Shown here: positions 17,093 to 25,583 of the stretch, in pieces
How positions within the stretch are numbered: position 1 is the first letter of the stretch
How the letters are laid out: each line of letters opens with the position of its first letter
The notes under the pieces: generated by a model
Seen by the model: only the letters and a program-made list of their open reading frames with translations
Told to the model about the DNA's origin: nothing
Database searches by the model: none
Source: Mycobacterium sp. E183
GTDB taxonomy: Bacteria > Actinomycetota > Actinomycetes > Mycobacteriales > Mycobacteriaceae
Reading direction: 5' to 3'
Assembly: GCF_001667735.1 (NCBI RefSeq)
Contig: NZ_LZJN01000156.1
Location: forward strand, 47,846-111,845
Length of the DNA stretch: 64,000 nt
Translations under genes and position numbers: made by a program

Positions 17093-17671
17093 ACCAAGCG
17101 CGGCGCCGCAGACCGGCGAATGGACCGAGCCGAACTCGAGAAGTTGATGTCGGCCGACATGCGCGCACTCACGGCGCAATCGGACCGCATCGGCCGACAC
17201 TTCGCCCGCCAGAACGACGTCGGTGGCACCGACTTACACGCCTTGTTGCACATCATGGTCGCCGAGACGGCCGGAACGCCGCTGACGCCGGCGCAGTTGC
17301 GGCAGCGCCTGGACGTGTCGCCCGCCGCCATCACGTACCTGGTGGACCGGATGATCGACTCCGGCCACCTGCGGCGCGAGCCGGATCCCGACGACCGGCG
17401 CAAGACGCTGCTGCGCTACGAGGAATCGGGCATGGCGCTGGCCCGCTCGTTCTTCACCCCCCTCGGCGCGCACCTACACGAGGCCCTCGCCGACGTGCCC
17501 GACCGCGATCTGACCGTCGCACACCGAGTTTTCCAGGCGATGATGGCGGCGATGTCCACCTTCGAAGCGCAACTCGCCACCCCAGGCTCCGAACCCCCGG
17601 AGACGGACGGAAAGCGCGGCCCCAGCAGGGCCCGCCGCCGTCCGGTGCACACCGGCGACAAACCCGCCTAG
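17090..17671 (+). CDS. second MarR-family regulator, paralogue of CrtR
   Basis: The 193-residue protein is plainly related to the crtR product: SDRIGRHFA versus SDQIGRQFA, AAITYLVDRMIDSGHLRRE versus SAITYLVDRLIDSGHIRRD, and DDRRKTLLRYEESG. It adds a basic C-terminal tail (GKRGPSRARRRPVH). GTG 17090 follows AAGAAGGA; ATG 17120 is an alternative. Its upstream DNA lacks the TTCAGT dyad but has other inverted blocks, so it may have diverged in specificity. It ends tail to tail with the glycosyltransferase gene, the two stop codons sharing CTAG. Confidence 0.8.
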   Translation: MTKRGAADRRMDRAELEKLMSADMRALTAQSDRIGRHFARQNDVGGTDLHALLHIMVAETAGTPLTPAQLRQRLDVSPAAITYLVDRMIDSGHLRREPDPDDRRKTLLRYEESGMALARSFFTPLGAHLHEALADVPDRDLTVAHRVFQAMMAAMSTFEAQLATPGSEPPETDGKRGPSRARRRPVHTGDKPA

Positions 17672-18918
17672 GACACCGGCCGACGGGCCGCGGAGCCAAG
17701 CACCCGCTGCTCGATCAGCTCGGCCCCGCGCCGCACCCCGCCCGTTGCGGCGAATCCGGCGGCCACCCGGCGGGCGCCGTCCGTCATCGTGGTCGCCTCG
17801 CGCACCTTCGCCCTCAGCCGCGCCGGCGTGAGGCTCTTGGCCGCCAGCCGGGTGCCGCAGCGAGCGACCTCCACACGCCGGGCGACTTCCGCCTGGTCGC
17901 GCGCGAACGGCACGACGCAGACGGGCACGCCGCGGTCGAGGGCCTTCAGCGTCGTGCCCATCCCGCCGTGGGTGATGGCGCAGCTGGCCCGCCGCAACAG
18001 GGCCGCGTGCGGGACGAAGCGGCAGACGGTCGCATTCGCCGGCTTGGGGAGGTCCGGCGGGATGCCGGCCGGAAACGTCGCCACCACGTGGACGGGCTCG
18101 TCGGCCAGCGCCCGCAACGCGATCCGTCCGAGGGCGGCGTCGGGCTGCCTGATCGATGACGTGTTCACCAGCACCACCGGCCGGTTGATGTCAGCGACCC
18201 ACTCAGGCGTGGTTGCCTGCGCGGGTTCGAACACGCACGCGCCGATGTGGTGAACCAAACCGGCCCATCCCGGGTGGGGATACTCGAAGGGCTCGCCGCC
18301 GACGGCCAGCAACAGCGGTGCCCGCCGCACGAAGTCGTCGACCGACACGACCGGCGACAGCCCCAGCCCGGCGCGAATCTCGTTGACCCGCGGCAGCATT
18401 GGGCGGTCGAAAAGATACCGGACGATCGGCCGCACCGAGGCGTCGCGCAGTTCGCCGAGAATGCCCGGCAGTGGGCGCAGCCCGGGACCGAACGGCGGCA
18501 CGCCGCGAGACCGCAGGTAGGGCGTGAACGGCGAGAACACCAGCCACGGCGTATCGCCTGCCTCCGCGGCCGACATGGCCCCCCAGCAGTTCGCGTCGAC
18601 AATGACCGCATCCGGCCGGACGGCGGACACGGCCCGTCGCAAATCCTCGACTTCGAGTGCCGCGCGCCGGCACAACACATCGATGGTCAGCTTCAGCACT
18701 CCCAGTGCGTTTCGGGCGCGCCAGTCCTCACCGACGATCGACTCGATCGCGGGATCGACCGGCTCGGCGTGGACGCCGACCGCGCGCATCGTCGCGACGC
18801 CACCCGCCATGGTGCGTGCATGCACCTCATGACCGCGGCCGGCGAGTTCGGTCAGCAGGGCGCCGGCCGGCAACAGGTGGCCCAGGGCCGGCGATCCATA
18901 GGCCAGTATCACCGCCAT
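17668..18918 (-). CDS. UGT-type glycosyltransferase (CrtX-like)
   Basis: The 416-residue GT1 enzyme has an N-terminal acceptor domain starting MAVILAYGSPALGHLLPAGALLTEL, the usual MGT/UGT opening, and a C-terminal donor site with ITHGGMGTTLKALDRGVPVCVVP and a DQ pair after it (FARDQAEVARR). It lies 11 bp after fni in the same operon, so a carotenoid glycosylation role like that of zeaxanthin glucosyltransferase is plausible. Acceptor and sugar are not determinable from sequence. Confidence 0.75.
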   Translation of the reverse strand: MAVILAYGSPALGHLLPAGALLTELAGRGHEVHARTMAGGVATMRAVGVHAEPVDPAIESIVGEDWRARNALGVLKLTIDVLCRRAALEVEDLRRAVSAVRPDAVIVDANCWGAMSAAEAGDTPWLVFSPFTPYLRSRGVPPFGPGLRPLPGILGELRDASVRPIVRYLFDRPMLPRVNEIRAGLGLSPVVSVDDFVRRAPLLLAVGGEPFEYPHPGWAGLVHHIGACVFEPAQATTPEWVADINRPVVLVNTSSIRQPDAALGRIALRALADEPVHVVATFPAGIPPDLPKPANATVCRFVPHAALLRRASCAITHGGMGTTLKALDRGVPVCVVPFARDQAEVARRVEVARCGTRLAAKSLTPARLRAKVREATTMTDGARRVAAGFAATGGVRRGAELIEQRVLGSAARRPVS

Positions 18919-18929
18919 GTCGCACCCAG

Positions 18930-19955
18930 CTATGGGACGGGAGTCAGGTCGACCGCGCGCAGGGCGGAAAGGGTTGCTGCGCCACAGCCGTGCAGGCAGA
19001 CGCGAAGTTCATCGATGAACGGCTGCAGCCAATCGACAACGGCCGCAGCGGAATCGATCGCGGCCGGCAGCAAAGGTCGTGCCACCGCCACGACATCGGC
19101 TCCCAATGCGAGCGCCTTGGCCGCGTCCATGCCGGTGCGGATCCCGCCGGAAGCCACCAGCGGGATGTCCGGCAGCACCTCACGCACCTCCACGATCGCC
19201 CGCGCCGTCGGGATGCCCCAGTCGGCCAGGTGGGGATAACGCAGCTCGCCGTAGCGGACGAACTGCTCGACCCGCGACCACGAGGTGCCACCGGCGCCCG
19301 CGACGTCTATGCCGGCGACCGGCAGATTCCCCTCGGCCCCAACCAATTCCGCGGCGGCCGTCCCGCCGATGCCGTGACCGACCTCCTTGAGCAGCACCGG
19401 GCATTCTATCGCGTCGGCAGCGTCCCGCAGCCGGGCCAACGAGCCGGAGAAGTCGGTGTCACCGTTGCGCTGGATCGCCTCCTGCAACGGATTGGTGTGC
19501 ACCGCAAGCGCATCGGCGCCCACCCGCTCCAAAGCCTTTGCCAGGTCGGGCACGGCGGCCTTCGTCAGTTGGGCCAGGCCGATGTTGCCGAACAGCAAGA
19601 CATCCGGGGCCACGTCGCGGACGGTGAAGCTGGCCGCGGCCCGTTCGCCCAGCGCACTGTCCAGCATGATCCGCTGGGAGCCGAGCATCATCCCGATGCC
19701 GAGTTGCTGAGCGGCCGCGGCCAGATTCCTGTTGATGGTCCCCGACAACTCGGCACCGCCGGTCATCGCGCCGATCAGGACCGGGAAGCGCAGGTCCGCG
19801 CCGAAGAATTCGGTCGACAGGTCGATGTCGTCGAGGCTCGTCTGGGTCAGGGCGTTGTACGGCAACTGGTACCGCTCCAGCCCGGTGGTGACGTGCTCGT
19901 AGTTGACCGGCTCCGCGAGGCAGACGTCGATGTGCCGCCGCTTGCGGTTGGTCAT
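18930..19955 (-). CDS. fni: type 2 isopentenyl-diphosphate isomerase
   Basis: This FMN- and NADPH-dependent enzyme interconverts IPP and DMAPP and so supplies precursors to crtE. ATG 19955 ([10 protein letters not shown]) gives 341 residues, the usual size; the longer frame runs back into the operator. Motifs: [49 protein letters not shown], and [19 protein letters not shown] for FMN phosphate binding. It is divergent from mmpL with site E between them. Confidence 0.92.
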   Translation of the reverse strand: MTNRKRRHIDVCLAEPVNYEHVTTGLERYQLPYNALTQTSLDDIDLSTEFFGADLRFPVLIGAMTGGAELSGTINRNLAAAAQQLGIGMMLGSQRIMLDSALGERAAASFTVRDVAPDVLLFGNIGLAQLTKAAVPDLAKALERVGADALAVHTNPLQEAIQRNGDTDFSGSLARLRDAADAIECPVLLKEVGHGIGGTAAAELVGAEGNLPVAGIDVAGAGGTSWSRVEQFVRYGELRYPHLADWGIPTARAIVEVREVLPDIPLVASGGIRTGMDAAKALALGADVVAVARPLLPAAIDSAAAVVDWLQPFIDELRVCLHGCGAATLSALRAVDLTPVP

Positions 19956-20072
19956 CGGCGTCCGATCTGCCGTCAAGGCAGGCACCCCGGCGCGACAACG
20001 CCGCGCCCGCTCGCATCCATAATGTCCATAGTGCCCCTTGTTGCGTACCGGCAATGTGCAACGGTGCGTAAT

Positions 20073-20101
20073 TTCAGTTGATTAATGTTTAACACACTGA
20101 A
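20073..20101. promoter_or_regulatory. 29-bp CrtR-type operator (site E)
   Basis: The site reads TTCAGT-TGA-TTAATGTTTAA-CAC-ACTGAA, with perfectly inverted outer hexamers. It lies 12 bp before the mmpL start and about 118 bp before the fni start, so one site may control both directions. It is the most symmetric copy in the window. Confidence 0.7.
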
Positions 20102-20113
20102 AGACTTCACATC

Positions 20114-22213
20114 GTGGTGTGGGATGGCGTGGCCGCGGCCGTGACGGGACGGCGCTCGTGGTTGCTCGCGCTTGCCGCCGTCCTCCTCGGTGGCGTTTTC
20201 ATGGCGCTGGTCGGCGCCAACGCGGCGGCGGGGCAGGCGCCGCTGTCGGTGCCGACCGGCTCGGACTCCGCGAAGGTCGACGCCATGGCCCGCCAGTTCC
20301 CCGGGGGAGACCGGGTCCCGCTGATCCTGGTGGTCAGCCGCGCCGATGGCGCCGCGCTTGACGCCGCCGAAGTCACCGCCGCCCAAGCCGCTCGGGAGCG
20401 GATGCAGGCCGCCGCCCCGCCGGGCGGGGCCACCCCAGCGACGCCAGCGCGGGTGTCGGCCGACGGCAAGGCGGCCATCTCGGTGGTGCCGGTCAGCGCC
20501 GACCTCTCGGGGCTCGCCCTGACCGATGCGGTCGCCAAGCTGCGCAAGGCCGCCGCCACCGGCCTGCCGGAGCAGCTGGCGGCCCACGTCACCGGCGGCC
20601 CGGCGTTCGGCGCCGACATCGCCGGCGCCTTCACCAATGCCAACGTCACCCTGCTCGCCGTGACGGCATCGGTGGTCGCGTTGCTGCTGATCGCCACCTA
20701 CCGCTCCCCCGTGCTGTGGCTGGTGCCGCTGCTGGTGGTCGGCTTCGCCGACCGGGTCGCGGCGGCGGTGGGCACCGCGGTGGCGCCGCTGACCGGGCTG
20801 AGCTTTGACGGGGCCACGTCCGGGATCACCAGCGTGCTGGTCTTCGGGGCGGGCACCAACTACGCGCTGCTGCTGATTTCCCGATACCGGCAGGAGCTTG
20901 GGCGCCATCGCGACCATCGAGATGCGCTGCGCCGCGCCGTGCGGATGGCCGGTCCGGCGATCGTCGCCAGCAACGCCACGGTGGTGCTGGCATTGCTCAC
21001 GTTGCTGTTCGCCTCGACCCCGAGCACCCGCAGCCTGGGCGCGCTTGCGGCCTGCGGGCTGGTGGTCGCGGCGGTGTCCGCCCTGGTGATACTCCCGCCC
21101 CTGCTGGCGCTGAGCGGACGGCGATTGTTCTGGCCTTTCATCCCCCGGCCCGAAGGCACCGCCACCGCGGATTCGACGTCCTGGCAACGCATCGGCGAAT
21201 GGGTGAACCGGCGCCCGGCGCTGGTCGCGGCCGTCGCGATCGCGGGCCTGGTGGCGCTGGCCACCGGCCTGCTCGGCACACGAATCGGCTTGTCGCAGAC
21301 CGAGCAGTTCCGCGTCCACGCGGATTCGGTGTCCGGTTATGACATCGTCGCGGCGCATTTTCCGGCCGGCCTGGCGAACCCCACGCTCGTCATCGCCCCC
21401 ACCGACTCGCCGGTCGCGCAGGCCATCGGGGCGACCCCCGGCGTGGTGTCGGCGAACGAATCGGGCCGCTCCCCGTCGGGCCTGACGAAATGGTCGGTGG
21501 TGATCGACGCCCCACCGTCCTCCGACAGGGCATTCGAAATCATTGCCGCACTTCGTGATACGACGAAGTCGGCAAGCCCGTCCGCGCTGGTGGGTGGGGC
21601 GGACGCGCAGGCGCTCGACATCCGCGACGCGGCCACCCATGACCGGCATCTGCTGATTCCGGCGATACTCGCGGTCATCCTGGTCGTGCTCTATGCCCTG
21701 CTGCGGTCCGCGCTCGCCCCTCCCACACTGCTGACGGCGACGATCCTCGGGGCGCTCGCCGCGCTCGGCATGGGCGGCTGGGCCAGCAGCCACATCTTCG
21801 GCTTCCCGGCGCTGGACAACAGCACACCCCTGTTCGCCTTCCTGTTCCTGGCCGCACTCGGCGTGGACTACACCATCTTTCTCGTCACCCGCGCCCGCGA
21901 AGAGTCCGCGGAACGTGGCGCACGCGCCGGCATGGTCGCAGCGGTGTCGGCCACCGGCGGCGTCATCACCAGTGCGGGAATAGTTTTGGCCGCCGTCTTC
22001 TGCGTGCTCGGCGTGCTGCCGCTGATCGTGCTGACCCAGTTGGGCATCATCGTCGGCCTGGGCATCCTGCTGGACACGTTCGTGGTCCGCACACTGGTCA
22101 TTCCCGCGCTGTTCGCCCTCCTCGGCGACCGCATCTGGTGGCCCTCGGCCCCCAGACCCGCCAAAGCCACTGCAGCACAGGCAGAAAACCAACCGGAACG
22201 GAGCATCCCTTGA
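20114..22213 (+). CDS. MMPL-family RND transporter
   Basis: The 699-residue protein has two MMPL halves: a hydrophobic helix near residue 15, a periplasmic loop, a bundle of membrane spans with GAGTNYALLLISRYRQEL, then a second loop and a second bundle with LGVDYTIFLVTRAREE, the proton-relay signature. It is shorter than the lipid-exporting MmpL3 type and lacks a long C-terminal domain. Divergent from fni and coupled to tspO. C. glutamicum also has an mmpL in its crt operon region. A role in moving carotenoids or lipids is inferred. Confidence 0.85.
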   Translation: MVWDGVAAAVTGRRSWLLALAAVLLGGVFMALVGANAAAGQAPLSVPTGSDSAKVDAMARQFPGGDRVPLILVVSRADGAALDAAEVTAAQAARERMQAAAPPGGATPATPARVSADGKAAISVVPVSADLSGLALTDAVAKLRKAAATGLPEQLAAHVTGGPAFGADIAGAFTNANVTLLAVTASVVALLLIATYRSPVLWLVPLLVVGFADRVAAAVGTAVAPLTGLSFDGATSGITSVLVFGAGTNYALLLISRYRQELGRHRDHRDALRRAVRMAGPAIVASNATVVLALLTLLFASTPSTRSLGALAACGLVVAAVSALVILPPLLALSGRRLFWPFIPRPEGTATADSTSWQRIGEWVNRRPALVAAVAIAGLVALATGLLGTRIGLSQTEQFRVHADSVSGYDIVAAHFPAGLANPTLVIAPTDSPVAQAIGATPGVVSANESGRSPSGLTKWSVVIDAPPSSDRAFEIIAALRDTTKSASPSALVGGADAQALDIRDAATHDRHLLIPAILAVILVVLYALLRSALAPPTLLTATILGALAALGMGGWASSHIFGFPALDNSTPLFAFLFLAALGVDYTIFLVTRAREESAERGARAGMVAAVSATGGVITSAGIVLAAVFCVLGVLPLIVLTQLGIIVGLGILLDTFVVRTLVIPALFALLGDRIWWPSAPRPAKATAAQAENQPERSIP

Positions 22214-22689
22214 AAACGTCAACCCTCGCCGCCACCAGCCTCGCCGTCGCCGCCGCCGCGGTGACCGGCAGCGTCGCCAACGCCAAGGCCGCTCCGTCCT
22301 GGTATGCGCGGCTGCGCAAGCCGCCGTACCAGCCCCCCAACGTGGCCTTTCCGGTGGCATGGACCTCCCTCTACACCGACATCGCGGTCACATCGGCGGA
22401 GGCCATCGACCGGTTGCGGGCGGCGGGACGGGAGGACGAGGCGCGCCGCTACGCCGCGGCGCTCGGCGTGAACCTGGTTCTCAACGCCGGATGGAGTTGG
22501 CTCTTCTTCGGTTTCCACAAACTGGGCGCGTCGGCGGTCGGCGCCGCCGTGCTGACGGCCAGCAGCGCAGACCTCGCACGGCGGGCGGCGCAGGCCGACG
22601 CGCGGGCCGGCCTGGCCCTGTCGGCGTACCCGCTGTGGTGTTCCTTCGCGACCGTCCTGGCCACCCACGTTTGGCGACTGAACCGCTGA
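22210..22689 (+). CDS. tspO: TspO/MBR family protein
   Basis: The 159-residue membrane protein has the TspO signatures WYARLRKPPYQPPNVAFPVAW and NLVLNAGWSWLFFG with five expected spans. TTG 22210 overlaps the mmpL stop (TTGA) and has GGAG 6 nt upstream. TspO proteins bind tetrapyrroles and regulate photo-oxidative or stress responses; in Rhodobacter TspO controls pigment genes in response to oxygen and light. Its place between mmpL and a photolyase supports a light-stress role. Confidence 0.85.
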   Translation: MKTSTLAATSLAVAAAAVTGSVANAKAAPSWYARLRKPPYQPPNVAFPVAWTSLYTDIAVTSAEAIDRLRAAGREDEARRYAAALGVNLVLNAGWSWLFFGFHKLGASAVGAAVLTASSADLARRAAQADARAGLALSAYPLWCSFATVLATHVWRLNR

Positions 22690-22692
22690 ATC

Positions 22693-24021
22693 ATGCCGAC
22701 GCTTTTGTGGTTTCGTCGCGACCTGCGGTTGGGTGACCATCCCGCGCTCAACGCCGCGGCCGACGACGGCGAGGTGCTCGCCTGCTTCGTGCTGGACCCG
22801 AAACTCGAGGCGTCCTCGGGCCGGCGCCGGCTGCAGTTTCTCGGTGACTCGCTGCGGCGATTGCACGACGACCTGGACGGCCGGCTGTTGGTGACCCGCG
22901 GGCGGCCCGACGAGGTGATCCCGCGCATCGCCAAGGAGATCGCCGCATCGGCGGTGCACATCTCCGACGATTTCGCGCCGTACGGCAAGCGCCGTGACGA
23001 AAAGGTCCGTGCGGCACTGGATTCGGTCCCACTGGTGGCCACGGGTTCGCCGTATCTGGTCTCGCCGGGCCGCGTCGCGAAGAAGGACGGCTCGCCCTAC
23101 CAAGTCTTCACACCGTTCCTGCGTCAATGGCGCGAGTCCGGCTGGCGGCCGCCGGCGAAATCGGGTGCCGCGTCGGCCCGCTGGCTCGATCCGGCGCGAC
23201 TGCGGATCGACCGGGCCGAGATCCCCGATCCCGGCGCCACGCTCGATCTCGAAGCGGGCGAGACCGCGGCGCGCAAGCAATGGAAGTCGTTTGTCGACAA
23301 CGGGTTACAGCGTTACGCCGAAGAGCGGAACCGCCCCGACCTACCCGGCACCAGCCGCATGTCGGCATACCTGAAGTTCGGCAGCATCCACCCCCGAACC
23401 ATGGTCGCCAACCTCGATCTCCGTCACGGCGGGGCCCAGGCGTACCTGCGCGAGTTGGCGTTTCGCGATTTCTACGCCGACGTGTTACACCACTGGCCGG
23501 CCAGCGCCTGGCACAACTGGAACCGTCAATTCGACGGCATCCCCACCGACAGCGGCGCCGAGGCGAAACGCCGCTTCGAAACCTGGAAGGCCGGCGAGAC
23601 CGGCTTCCCGATGGTGGACGCGGGAATGCGTCAGCTTCGGGAGACCGGATACATGCACAACCGGGTGCGGATGATCGTCGCCTCCTTCCTGGTGAAAGAC
23701 CTGCACCTGCCGTGGCAGTGGGGCGCCGAGTGGTTCTTGGATCAATTGGTCGATGGCGACATGGCGAACAACCAGCACGGCTGGCAGTGGTGCGCGGGCT
23801 GCGGCACCGACGCCGCGCCGTACTTCCGGGTGTTCAACCCGACCACCCAGGGCGAGAAGTTCGATCCGTCCGGGGATTACATCCGGCGGTGGGTGCCCGA
23901 GTTGCGCTCCGTGGACGACGCGCACCTGCGCAAGGGCCGACGGCCGGCGGGCTACCCCGCCGAGATCGTCGACCACGGCGCCGAGCGCGCCGAGGCGCTG
24001 CGGCGTTATCAGAGCATCTGA
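22693..24021 (+). CDS. phr: deoxyribodipyrimidine photolyase
   Basis: The 442-residue class I CPD photolyase repairs UV-induced cyclobutane dimers using blue light. It begins MPTLLWFRRDLRLGDHPAL (antenna domain) and has the FAD domain with TSRMSAYLKFGSIHPR, LAFRDFYADVLHH, FPMVDAGMRQLRETGYMHNRVRM and GDMANNQHGWQW with conserved Trp residues for electron transfer. It starts 3 bp after tspO. Control with carotenoid genes makes this operon part of a light-protection set. Confidence 0.93.
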   Translation: MPTLLWFRRDLRLGDHPALNAAADDGEVLACFVLDPKLEASSGRRRLQFLGDSLRRLHDDLDGRLLVTRGRPDEVIPRIAKEIAASAVHISDDFAPYGKRRDEKVRAALDSVPLVATGSPYLVSPGRVAKKDGSPYQVFTPFLRQWRESGWRPPAKSGAASARWLDPARLRIDRAEIPDPGATLDLEAGETAARKQWKSFVDNGLQRYAEERNRPDLPGTSRMSAYLKFGSIHPRTMVANLDLRHGGAQAYLRELAFRDFYADVLHHWPASAWHNWNRQFDGIPTDSGAEAKRRFETWKAGETGFPMVDAGMRQLRETGYMHNRVRMIVASFLVKDLHLPWQWGAEWFLDQLVDGDMANNQHGWQWCAGCGTDAAPYFRVFNPTTQGEKFDPSGDYIRRWVPELRSVDDAHLRKGRRPAGYPAEIVDHGAERAEALRRYQSI

Positions 24022-24041
24022 CCCGCGGGCTAGGACGCGGG
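24022..24041 (+). terminator. possible terminator after photolyase
   Basis: CCCGCG and CGCGGG form a 6-bp GC stem with an 8-nt loop directly after the phr stop. There is no T-run. Weak, but well placed at the island's end. Confidence 0.3.
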
Positions 24042-24154
24042 CGCGGCACGGAATTGTCGCGTGCGTGAATGTTTGCTCAATCGCCCGCCCCGAAGCTGGT
24101 TGGCATGCAATTATCAGCCGATTCACAGTTGTCAAGCCGCTCGGGAGGCGCTAC

Positions 24155-24706
24155 ATGACACCCTTCATCGTTCGGACGTTGCTGGCCTCCGGTGCCGCCG
24201 CGGGCTTGCTGGCCGGCGTGACCGCCTGTTCGTGTTCCGTCGGTTCGTCGCACTCGGTCAGCAAGAGCGATGTCGCCGGTCAGATCACCTCGAAGTTGAC
24301 CGACGCCGCCGGCAACAAGCCCGACTCGGTGAACTGTCCGAACGACCTGCCGGCGAAGGTTGGGGCGCAACTCAATTGCGAGATGAAGGTCAAGAACCAG
24401 ACGTTCAACGTCAACGTGACCGTGACGAGCGTGGACGGCAAGGACGTCAAGTTCGACATGGTCGAGACGGTCGACAAGAACCAGGTCGCCAGCATCATCA
24501 GTAACAAGCTGGCCCAGCAGGTGGGCAGAAAGCCCGACTCGGTGACCTGCCCCGACAACCTGAAGGGCGTTCAGGGCGCGACGCTGCGGTGCCAACTCGT
24601 CGACGGCACCGACAAATACGGCATCGCGGTGACCGTCACCAACGTCGACGCCGGCGACGTCAACTTCGACTTCAAGGTCGATGACCACCCGGAACCGGCG
24701 TCCTAG
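24155..24706 (+). CDS. DUF4333 lipoprotein, Rv3033-like
   Basis: The 183-residue exported protein has a signal with lipobox-like VTAC at residue 25 (LAGVTACSC). Two DUF4333 repeats follow: KSDVAGQITSKLTDAAGNKPDSVNCPNDL and the similar KNQVASIISNKLAQQVGRKPDSVTCPDNL, each with a Cys pair. GGGAGG precedes the ATG. It marks return to the conserved M. tuberculosis gene order. Function unknown; envelope lipoprotein. Confidence 0.85.
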   Translation: MTPFIVRTLLASGAAAGLLAGVTACSCSVGSSHSVSKSDVAGQITSKLTDAAGNKPDSVNCPNDLPAKVGAQLNCEMKVKNQTFNVNVTVTSVDGKDVKFDMVETVDKNQVASIISNKLAQQVGRKPDSVTCPDNLKGVQGATLRCQLVDGTDKYGIAVTVTNVDAGDVNFDFKVDDHPEPAS

Positions 24707-24743
24707 CGGCGAAGCCGGGCACTGCGGGGTCACCGCCGTCTGA

Positions 24744-25481
24744 TCAGCGAGCGGCCTTCTTGCGCTCGATGTCGGCCAGCGCGGCCGCCAGTTCGGCCCG
24801 CTGGGCCGCCGAGCTCTCCCAGGCGAGCTGGCGATTCTTGACCACCTTGGCCGGCGCGCCGACCGCGATGGAGTAGTCGGGGATCACGCCGCGGACCACC
24901 GCGTGTGACCCCAGCACGCAGCCGCGCCCGACCGCGGTGCCGCGCAGCACCGTCACCTTCACACCCACCCAGGTGTCGGGCCCGATCCGCACCGGTGACT
25001 TCACGATGCCCTGATCCTTGATCGGCAGGGTGATGTCGTCCATCCGGTGGTCGAAGTCGCAGACGTAGCACCAGTCCGCCATCAGCACCGAGTCGCCGAG
25101 CTCGATGTCGAGGTAGGCGTTGATGACGTTGTCGCGGCCCAGCACCACCTTGTCGCCGAACCGCAGCGAGCCTTCGTGGGCCCGAATGGTGTTCTTGTCG
25201 CCGATGTGCACCCACCGGCCGATCTCCAGCTGCGCCAGTTCGGGCGTGGCATGAATCTCCACGCCCTTGCCCAGGAACACCATCCCGCGGGTGATGATGT
25301 GCGGGTTGGCCAGCTTGAACTTCAGCAGCCGCCAGTAGCGCACCAGGTACCACGGTGTGTATGCGCGGTTGCGCAGCACCCATCGCAGCGAGGCCATCGT
25401 GAGGAACTTGGCCTGGCGCGGGTCCCGCAGGTTCGATCCCCGCCAGCGGCGGTGGACCGGTGCGCCCCACATGCTCGTCAT
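24744..25481 (-). CDS. left-handed beta-helix acyltransferase, Rv3034c-like
   Basis: The 245-residue protein consists of hexapeptide repeats (LEIGRWVHIGDKNTIRAHEG, LRFGDKVVLGRDNVIN, VRIGPDTWVGVKVTVLRGTAVGRGCVLGSHAVVRG) and ends AVGAPAKVVKN, the usual acetyltransferase pattern with a catalytic-type His in HRMDD. It should be an O-acyltransferase, perhaps for a polysaccharide or glycolipid. ATG 25481 (MTSMWGAP) chosen; the family can be annotated longer. Confidence 0.8.
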   Translation of the reverse strand: MTSMWGAPVHRRWRGSNLRDPRQAKFLTMASLRWVLRNRAYTPWYLVRYWRLLKFKLANPHIITRGMVFLGKGVEIHATPELAQLEIGRWVHIGDKNTIRAHEGSLRFGDKVVLGRDNVINAYLDIELGDSVLMADWCYVCDFDHRMDDITLPIKDQGIVKSPVRIGPDTWVGVKVTVLRGTAVGRGCVLGSHAVVRGVIPDYSIAVGAPAKVVKNRQLAWESSAAQRAELAAALADIERKKAAR

Positions 25482-25583
25482 GGCCGGACAGCCTAGCGCG
25501 CGCTTGCGGCGGCCGAGAACGGCGGGCAATCCGCCGGAGCCGAGTCCGCACGGGTTACCCTCACCTGTACTCACTGGCCGCTC

